Assembly (NCBI RefSeq): GCF_001435575.1
Contig: NZ_AZEA01000002.1
Location: forward strand, 186,001-250,000
Direction of reading: 5' to 3'
Origin: Lentilactobacillus sunkii DSM 19904
Lineage (GTDB): Bacteria; Bacillota; Bacilli; Lactobacillales; Lactobacillaceae
DNA: 64,000 nt
Below are positions 58,349-64,000 of this stretch, piece after piece. The position numbers and the translations under genes were made by a program. The notes beneath the pieces are model-generated. The model had not been told where the DNA came from. It saw only the letters and a list, made by a program, of their open reading frames with translations, and ran no database searches. Every line of letters begins with the position of its first letter. Positions within the stretch are counted from its first letter, which is position 1.

Positions 58349-59428
58349 TTAACCGAGGTAAGGATTATCAGGTACGCGAACCAAATCGTCAGCAACCAAG
58401 CGCTCAGCAATCTGGACAGCATTCCAAGCAGCACCCTTCAAGAGGTTATCGGAAACAACCCACATGTTGAATGCTCCTTCGTTTTCAAAGTCGGGACGAA
58501 CACGGCCGACAAAGGTTTCGCGCTTGCCTTCAGCTTCGATAGATTGAGGATAGATTTGGTGGGCAGTGTCATCTTGTAAGACAACGCCATCTGCGCCATC
58601 CAAAGCAGCCTTGATTTGATCGGCTGTGGCATTCTTATCAGCAACTTCAAAGTAGACTGACTCACCATGGGCAATCCGAATTGGCACCCGGACACAAGTT
58701 GCAGTAACCTTGATGTCCTTGGCATCCATGTCATCCAACATGATCTTCTTGGTTTCATGGATCATCTTCCACTCTTCGTGAGTGTAGTAACCGTCTGATT
58801 CAAAGACGTCAATTTGTGGTAAGAGGTTAAAGGCCATTTGATAGTGCTTCTTGTCACCTTTAGTTGGCAGAATCTTTGGATCAGTTGGTTCACCATTCAA
58901 GACTTGTTGAGATTCTTCCATCAATTCGTTCAATGCTGATTGACCGGCACCCGAAACGGCCTGATAAGTCGAAACAATGACCTGCTTCAAACCATACTTC
59001 TTGTAAATAGGTTCAAGACAGACCACCATTTGAATGGTTGAACAGTTGGGGTTGGCAATAATGCCGCGATGATTGTAAAGCGCCTTTTCGTTAACTTCGG
59101 GGATAACCAACGGAACTTCTTTTTCCATTCGGAAGGCACTGGTATTATCAACACAGACAGCCCCGCGTTTAACAGCTTCCGGTAAAAACTTCTTGGAAGT
59201 TGAACCACCAGCTGAAGACAAAACCAAATCAATCCCGTTGAATGAGTCCGGTGTGGTTTCTTCAACCGTGTGATCTTCACCACGGAATTGCAATACCTTG
59301 CCCGCTGAACGTGATGAGGCCAACAGCTTAACACTCTTAACCGGAATGGTTGACTGCTCTAATTGTTGAATCATGCGGGTTCCAACAGCTCCCGTAGCAC
59401 CTAAAATTGCGACGTTAAACTCTTTCAT
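58349..59428 (-). CDS. asd: Aspartate-semialdehyde dehydrogenase
   Basis: A 359-residue NADPH enzyme reducing aspartyl phosphate to aspartate semialdehyde, the branch to lysine, threonine and methionine. N-terminal [10 protein letters not shown] binds NADP, the active-site Cys is in [11 protein letters not shown], and the catalytic His is in [19 protein letters not shown] lies before ATG 59428. Last gene of the operon dapH, deacetylase, dapA, dapB, patA, asd. Confidence 0.95.
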   Translation of the reverse strand: MKEFNVAILGATGAVGTRMIQQLEQSTIPVKSVKLLASSRSAGKVLQFRGEDHTVEETTPDSFNGIDLVLSSAGGSTSKKFLPEAVKRGAVCVDNTSAFRMEKEVPLVIPEVNEKALYNHRGIIANPNCSTIQMVVCLEPIYKKYGLKQVIVSTYQAVSGAGQSALNELMEESQQVLNGEPTDPKILPTKGDKKHYQMAFNLLPQIDVFESDGYYTHEEWKMIHETKKIMLDDMDAKDIKVTATCVRVPIRIAHGESVYFEVADKNATADQIKAALDGADGVVLQDDTAHQIYPQSIEAEGKRETFVGRVRPDFENEGAFNMWVVSDNLLKGAAWNAVQIAERLVADDLVRVPDNPYLG

Positions 59429-59447
59429 CTAACTAATCCCCTTTTCG

Positions 59448-60635
59448 TTATTTCGTTAATGCAAGTAAATAATCGTTCATGCGATCCATGGCCAACTTGA
59501 TGTCATCATCAGAAGCAGCGTAAGACATCCGAATCCAGCCTTCACCACCGGGACCAAATGCTGATCCGGGGGTGACGCCGACTTTGGCGTCCTTTGCCAA
59601 ATGAGTTGAAAATTCAACTGATGTTTCGTTTATTGTATCAGGAATCTTGGCAAAAATGTAAAATGCGCCTTGAGGCATGACAATATGCATCCCCATTTTC
59701 TCCAACCGATCGGCAATATAGTCCCGGCGTTTGTGGTAGGCAGCCCGCATTGGGACTGGATCTTCCAGCCCATTATTCAAGGCTTCGGCAGCCGCATATT
59801 GGGCTGGATTGGATGGTGCAGTTACCACAAATGCATGCATCTTGGAGGCGTTGGTAACAAAATCCTTTGGAGCTGCAATGTAGCCGATTCGATAACCGGT
59901 CATCGCATGGGATTTTGAGAGACCATTAATTAAGATTGTTTGTCCGGGAATCATCGTGGCGATTGAATGATGTTCAACACCGTAAGTCAATTCACTATAG
60001 ATTTCATCGGCCAACACAAACATTTTGTGTTGAGAAATAATATCAGCGAGGGCTTTTAACTGCTCCGCGGTGTATTCAACACCAGTTGGATTTGATGGAT
60101 AGTTCAAAATAATGGCTTTAACGCTATCACCATTTTCATCGAGCGCTTTTTGAAGCTTTTCAGGAGTTAAAACAAAACCGTCATCAGACGTATCAATTGT
60201 GATCAGTTCAGCGCCGGCCACCTTGATAATAGGGAAATACAACGCAAAGGCAGGGGTTGGCACGATGACCTTGTCACCTGGATTAAGAATTGCGGTCAAT
60301 GATGAATAGATGGCTTCAGTTGCACCGACAGTGACCACAATTTCAGTATCCGGATCATAATCCAATCCGGTTCGCTGCTTGAGGTAATTGCTAATTCCAC
60401 TTCGCAATTCCGGAATTCCTTTTTGAGCGGAATAATGAGATTTATTTTCTTCAATACTCTTAATGGCCGCCTGTTTGGCGTGTTCCGGAACATCAAAATC
60501 CGGTTCACCAATGGTTAATTTGACGATCCCGGGAATTGATGAAATTTCCTGATCAAATTCACGAATTCCTGAAGGCCCTACTGATTTCACATTTTCATTA
60601 ATAACATCTGAAAGTTTGCTATCTAACTGTGGCAT
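59448..60635 (-). CDS. patA: PLP aminotransferase, probable N-acetyl-LL-diaminopimelate aminotransferase
   Basis: A 395-residue class I/II aminotransferase. The PLP lysine is in INGLSKSHAMTGYRIGY; LNYPSNPTGVEY and VLADEIYSELTYG are conserved. PatA-type enzymes aminate N-acetyl-2-amino-6-ketopimelate in the acetylase lysine route, and the operon supplies exactly the steps before and after, so this role is well supported by context. AGGAGG 8 bases before ATG 60635. Confidence 0.92.
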   Translation of the reverse strand: MPQLDSKLSDVINENVKSVGPSGIREFDQEISSIPGIVKLTIGEPDFDVPEHAKQAAIKSIEENKSHYSAQKGIPELRSGISNYLKQRTGLDYDPDTEIVVTVGATEAIYSSLTAILNPGDKVIVPTPAFALYFPIIKVAGAELITIDTSDDGFVLTPEKLQKALDENGDSVKAIILNYPSNPTGVEYTAEQLKALADIISQHKMFVLADEIYSELTYGVEHHSIATMIPGQTILINGLSKSHAMTGYRIGYIAAPKDFVTNASKMHAFVVTAPSNPAQYAAAEALNNGLEDPVPMRAAYHKRRDYIADRLEKMGMHIVMPQGAFYIFAKIPDTINETSVEFSTHLAKDAKVGVTPGSAFGPGGEGWIRMSYAASDDDIKLAMDRMNDYLLALTK

Positions 60636-60654
60636 GTTTTCCTCCTGATTTTAA

Positions 60655-61428
60655 TTACATAATATTTTCTAGGCCAACGATTAACTTGGTTGCTTTGGCT
60701 GCTGCTGGGACGGCCAGTTCAACACCGCTCATAAATGAGCCGCGGTCAAACGAATCCTGCCTGATGGTCAAAGCTTCACCCTTACTGCCGAAGAGAACTT
60801 GTTCATGGGCAACGTATCCGGGCAAACGAACCGAATGAATCTTAATACCGTCATAATCACCGCCACGAACACCTTTTAACGTTTCTTCGGTCGCCGGAGC
60901 CGGCTTCTTGCCTCGGACTTCATCGATCATCTTTGCAGTGGCCAATGCGGTTCCTGACGGCGCATCAAGTTTGTCGTCGTGGTGCATTTCAATGATTTCA
61001 ACACCGGGCATATACTTGGCAGCTTCCTTGGCGAATTTCATCAAGAGAACGGCTGAGATACCAAAGTTGGGTGCGAGAATCCCACCAACGTGGGTTTCAT
61101 CTGCTAACTTGATCAACTCATCGACTTGGTCATCGGTCATCCCCGATGTTCCAATCACTGGGTGGATGCCGTGTTGAATGGCAAACTTGGCGTTGTCAAA
61201 AGCTGCTGTCGGAACCGTAAAATCGATCCAAACATCAGCGTCAGTTTGGATGTCGTCCAAGCTGGCGAACAACTTCACGCTGTCATCCATGCCCATCCCT
61301 TTGAGATGAACCGTGTCAATTCCAGGATTATAGGCACCAACCATTTCAAATTCATCATTCTGATTGACCATCTGAACCGTTTTTTGCCCCATCGATCCCA
61401 TAAAGCCGGCCACTAAAACTTTAATCAT
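60655..61428 (-). CDS. dapB: 4-hydroxy-tetrahydrodipicolinate reductase
   Basis: 257 residues. The N-terminal VLVAGFMGSMGQKTVQMV is the dinucleotide-binding loop, the substrate site is EIIEMHHDDKLDAPSGTAL, and the C-terminal part is SFMSGVELA. It reduces the DapA product using NAD(P)H. AAGGAG lies before ATG 61428, 50 bases after dapA. Confidence 0.95.
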   Translation of the reverse strand: MIKVLVAGFMGSMGQKTVQMVNQNDEFEMVGAYNPGIDTVHLKGMGMDDSVKLFASLDDIQTDADVWIDFTVPTAAFDNAKFAIQHGIHPVIGTSGMTDDQVDELIKLADETHVGGILAPNFGISAVLLMKFAKEAAKYMPGVEIIEMHHDDKLDAPSGTALATAKMIDEVRGKKPAPATEETLKGVRGGDYDGIKIHSVRLPGYVAHEQVLFGSKGEALTIRQDSFDRGSFMSGVELAVPAAAKATKLIVGLENIM

Positions 61429-61478
61429 TGAGAAAACTCCTTCGTTTATCTATATAAATGATTCCAAATCATCTGAAA

Positions 61479-62393
61479 TTAGCTTTGTGCCATTTCAGTT
61501 CCGTCAACAGGAATATCTTCGAGGCTCTTTACACCTAACTTGGCAGCCAGGGTTGCTTTTTCCTCATCGTTTAATGAAACGATTGGCAGACGGCAGTCAC
61601 CGGCACCGAAGCCCTGAACATTCAAAATTGCTTTGATGCATGATGGTGATGGGTACATGAACAAGGCTTGAACTTTAGGGGTTAAGAAACGCATCAAATC
61701 TCCTGCAGTTTCAACATCGCCGGATTCAAGGGCATCGTACATTTTCCGCATTTCTCTACCATAGATATGGCTGGTAACGGAAATGACACCGTTGGCACCA
61801 ACTGCTTTGGCAGATAATGCCTGAGCATCTTCACCGGTGTAGACATTGAAGTCATCCGGTGTATTTTGAACCAGATATTCCAAATCTTCTAATGAAGTAC
61901 ACTGCTTAACCCCGGCAATGTTTTCGTTGTGTGATAATTCAACAACCGTATCATTGGCCATGGTAACGCCGGTTCTGCCTGGGATATTATAGATGATCAA
62001 TGGAATTGGTGACTGTTCGGCAACTGCCGTGTAATGAGCGATCATCCCGCGTTGATTTGGTTTGTTATAGTATGGCACAACGACCAATGCGTAATCAATG
62101 CCGGGAATGCTGCCAACTTCAGCGGTCAATTGAACTGTTTCGGCAGTGTTGTTGCTGCCTGTTCCGGCGATGATGGTCCCACGGCCGTCCACGATTTGGG
62201 CAAACCGCGTGTATAATTCAATCTTCTCATCATGGCTTAAAGTTGGCGTTTCACCAGTGGTTCCGCCGATAACAAAGCCTCGGCTGCCTGTTTCGATCAA
62301 ATGATTGGTCAATTTTTCCAAACCTTCAAAGTTGATGTTCCCGTCTTCGCCAAATGGTGTCACAATCGCTGTCATAATATCTGCACTAATCAT
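61479..62393 (-). CDS. dapA: 4-hydroxy-tetrahydrodipicolinate synthase
   Basis: A 304-residue TIM-barrel aldolase condensing pyruvate with aspartate semialdehyde. [15 protein letters not shown], the conserved Tyr in [12 protein letters not shown] and [14 protein letters not shown] are visible. The position usually held by the Schiff-base Lys is the segment [17 protein letters not shown], where VKQCT carries the Lys. GGGA lies before ATG 62393, 27 bases after the deacetylase gene. Confidence 0.95.
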   Translation of the reverse strand: MISADIMTAIVTPFGEDGNINFEGLEKLTNHLIETGSRGFVIGGTTGETPTLSHDEKIELYTRFAQIVDGRGTIIAGTGSNNTAETVQLTAEVGSIPGIDYALVVVPYYNKPNQRGMIAHYTAVAEQSPIPLIIYNIPGRTGVTMANDTVVELSHNENIAGVKQCTSLEDLEYLVQNTPDDFNVYTGEDAQALSAKAVGANGVISVTSHIYGREMRKMYDALESGDVETAGDLMRFLTPKVQALFMYPSPSCIKAILNVQGFGAGDCRLPIVSLNDEEKATLAAKLGVKSLEDIPVDGTEMAQS

Positions 62394-62420
62394 AAAAATC
62401 CCTACTTTCTTTTTATTGGT

Positions 62421-63572
62421 TTAATTGTTCATCCTATATTCAAGAAATCTGGTAATTGAGTTGATGCCCTTTGGAATGGAAGATTCCTTCGGGTTCAATG
62501 TGGCTGAATGAAGCTGTGAAGTATCATCCACACCCAGCCAAAACATGGTGCCTGGAATCTTTGATAAGAGATAGCCAAAATCTTCTCCGGTCATTGCCGG
62601 TTCAGTTTCCACAAATTCGGTTTCCGGATCCTGTTTGGCAAACTCAATGAAACGTTTGGTCAACTCATCGTTGTTTTCGACTGGTAAATAACCGCCTTGG
62701 TTAAATTGAATGTTGACCTCGGCGCCATAACTGGTTGCCACTCCATTGGCGACCATTTTCAGTCGATCAACGATATGTTCGATCATCTTTTGAGTTAGAC
62801 CCCGAATTGTTCCTTCGATGCGGGCCTTTCCGGCAATCACATTACGAATCGTGCCGGCATCTAATTTACCAAAGGTGATTACACCACCTTCAATTGGATC
62901 AACACTTCTGGAAACAATCGTCTGAACCTGACCGATAAACTCAGCCGCGGCAACCACCATGTCGTTCGCATTTTGCGGGTATGCAGCATGGCCGCTCTTA
63001 CCAATCAAATCGACGTTGACTTCGGTGGTACCGGCAAACAACGTACCCATCCGACAGCCAATCGCACCGGCTGGTAGGCCAGGATTATCATGGAGCCCAT
63101 AGAATTCATCGGGTCGCCATTTACCTTTAAACACGCCCAGTTCGTAAGCAACCTTACCGCCGTTTTCGCTTTCTTCGGCAGGCTGGAAGAAAAAGATCAT
63201 ATTATCTCTAGGCTGATGTTCCGTGAACCAATTCAGAACCCCCAAAGCCACGGTCATGTGAATATCATGCCCACAAGCATGCATCACACCGGCATTCTTG
63301 GATGAGAACGGAAGCCCGGTCTGCTCAGTGACTGGCAGTGCATCAATGTCGGTCCGATAACCAATCGTTCGCTTGGGATCGGAACCATTAACGTATACCA
63401 GAAGGGCAGTTGGTAAATCCGGAATCTCTTTTATTTCAATGTATTCTTGATTAAAAGATTCAATCGTCTTCAGCAGGTAATCGTGAGTGGCCGTTTCATG
63501 CATTGCCAACTCGGGATATTCGTGTAAATGTCTGCGAATTTGAATTAAATCTTCCTTATTAAGTTGACTCAT
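62421..63572 (-). CDS. N-acetyldiaminopimelate deacetylase (M20D)
   Basis: A 383-residue amidohydrolase of the M20D group (YkuR-like). HRHLHEYPEL-like IRRHLHEYPELAMHE opens it; HACGHDIHMTVA, FQPAEESENGG and EPAMTGEDFGYLLSKIPG carry the metal and catalytic residues. It removes acetate from N-acetyl-LL-diaminopimelate. The start ATG 63572 is only 4 bases from the upstream stop, with the weak site inside that gene's end, so translation is coupled. Operon context makes the assignment firmer than sequence alone, since M20D also includes hippurate hydrolases. Confidence 0.9.
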   Translation of the reverse strand: MSQLNKEDLIQIRRHLHEYPELAMHETATHDYLLKTIESFNQEYIEIKEIPDLPTALLVYVNGSDPKRTIGYRTDIDALPVTEQTGLPFSSKNAGVMHACGHDIHMTVALGVLNWFTEHQPRDNMIFFFQPAEESENGGKVAYELGVFKGKWRPDEFYGLHDNPGLPAGAIGCRMGTLFAGTTEVNVDLIGKSGHAAYPQNANDMVVAAAEFIGQVQTIVSRSVDPIEGGVITFGKLDAGTIRNVIAGKARIEGTIRGLTQKMIEHIVDRLKMVANGVATSYGAEVNIQFNQGGYLPVENNDELTKRFIEFAKQDPETEFVETEPAMTGEDFGYLLSKIPGTMFWLGVDDTSQLHSATLNPKESSIPKGINSITRFLEYRMNN

Positions 63573-63576
63573 TGAA

Positions 63577-64000
63577 TCACAACTTTCTTAAATCGTCTTC
63601 AAGTCCAGTCTCTGAGGTGGTCTTTTCGTCAACATCTTTGACTTTTCGGGCAGGCACGCCGGCAACCACTGTGTGGGGTGCAACATCTTTGGTCACGATT
63701 GAACCTGCAGCGACAACCGCACCTTCTCCAACGTGAACGCCTTCGATTACCACGGCGTTTGCACCAACCAACACGTTGTCGTCAACTTGAACCGGTTTGG
63801 CTGAGGCTGGTTCAACAACCCCTGCCAAGACGGCCCCGGCACCAATGTGGGAATGCTTTCCAACAATCGCCCGGCCGCCTAAAACAACGCCCATGTCGAT
63901 CATGGTGTCATCGCCGATTTCGGCACCGATATTGATGATTGCGCCCATCATGATCACTGCGTTGTTTCCTATTGTAACGTGGTCACGGATGATGGCACCC
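63577..64000 (-). CDS. dapH: Tetrahydrodipicolinate N-acetyltransferase, 5' end outside window
   Basis: 141 codons of a left-handed beta-helix acyltransferase are visible. Hexapeptide repeats such as [50 protein letters not shown] and [45 protein letters not shown] continue to the window edge with no start. The ATG at 63957 is internal to the helix. The full family length is about 230-240 residues. It uses acetyl-CoA in the first committed step of the acetylated diaminopimelate route. Operon promoter and any leader lie outside. Confidence 0.93.
   Translation of the reverse strand, partial: GAIIRDHVTIGNNAVIMMGAIINIGAEIGDDTMIDMGVVLGGRAIVGKHSHIGAGAVLAGVVEPASAKPVQVDDNVLVGANAVVIEGVHVGEGAVVAAGSIVTKDVAPHTVVAGVPARKVKDVDEKTTSETGLEDDLRKL

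Noticed and set aside
57968-58579. Plus-strand 203-codon frame spanning the CPBP and asd genes
   Set aside because: It runs antisense through two confident genes and their terminator, and has no binding site.
1-64000. CRISPR array, prophage, intact IS element, tRNA or rRNA
   Set aside because: No regularly spaced identical repeats, transposase, integrase, phage structural genes, cloverleaf or rRNA sequence were seen.

Overview
The window looks like a chromosome segment from a heterofermentative Lactobacillaceae species, most like Lentilactobacillus or a near relative. Pointers are a phosphoketolase (Xfp), a D-Ala-D-Ala dipeptidase of the VanX type, strong Gram-positive ribosome binding sites, moderate GC, several GPH and MFS sugar transporters, and many near-consensus CcpA (cre) sites. 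The genus is inferred from gene content only. No tRNA, rRNA, CRISPR array, intact insertion sequence or prophage is visible.

Layout. (1) 1-3.7 kb: a truncated unknown gene, NAD(P)H-hydrate epimerase, VanX-like dipeptidase and a large FAD/NAD(P)-binding protein. (2) 3.7-19.1 kb: an arabinan or arabino-oligosaccharide island. It has three GH51 alpha-L-arabinofuranosidases, a GH127/146-type beta-L-arabinofuranosidase, an orphan large hydrolase-like protein, one MFS and one GPH transporter, and an ArsR-type and an AraC-type regulator. No enzyme has a signal peptide, so oligosaccharides are probably imported whole and cut inside the cell. (3) 19.1-28.9 kb: three tandem minus-strand terminators, a membrane protein, a choloylglycine-hydrolase-family enzyme, a HAD phosphatase, a TPP-riboswitch-controlled ykoEDC thiamine-precursor ECF transporter, and a TetR-controlled lipid acyltransferase/lipase pair. 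(4) 29.4-39.6 kb: a second sugar island with an orphan (alpha/alpha)6-type hydrolase plus GPH transporter, an AraC regulator, an SMR efflux pump, and another GPH transporter with galM and its own AraC regulator. (5) 39.6-49.4 kb: a zinc-ribbon/membrane/four-repeat-protein operon, asparaginase, potABCD and a DHA2 drug exporter. (6) 49.4-58.3 kb: a P-type cation ATPase, phosphoketolase, a metallophosphoesterase followed by an unlisted 27-residue ORF, a HigBA-like toxin-antitoxin pair and a CPBP protease. (7) 58.3-64 kb: a lysine/diaminopimelate operon using the acetylated pathway, cut by the window end.

How the genes work together. Pentoses released in the two islands would enter the phosphoketolase pathway whose key enzyme, Xfp, is encoded at 53-55 kb. 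cre sites at or near the island promoters suggest that glucose represses them.

The most notable unexplained signal is a family of about 120-base structured elements, with six clear copies at about 0.4, 20.7, 26.3, 41.6, 47.45 and 47.6 kb. They share ends (AGAGTGYG ... GCACGTTT) and carry long hairpins of different sequence. By my alignment, all 21 transition differences between hairpin arms read as G-U pairs in one common orientation, which indicates selection on an RNA. Three copies begin at or directly after a gene's stop codon.
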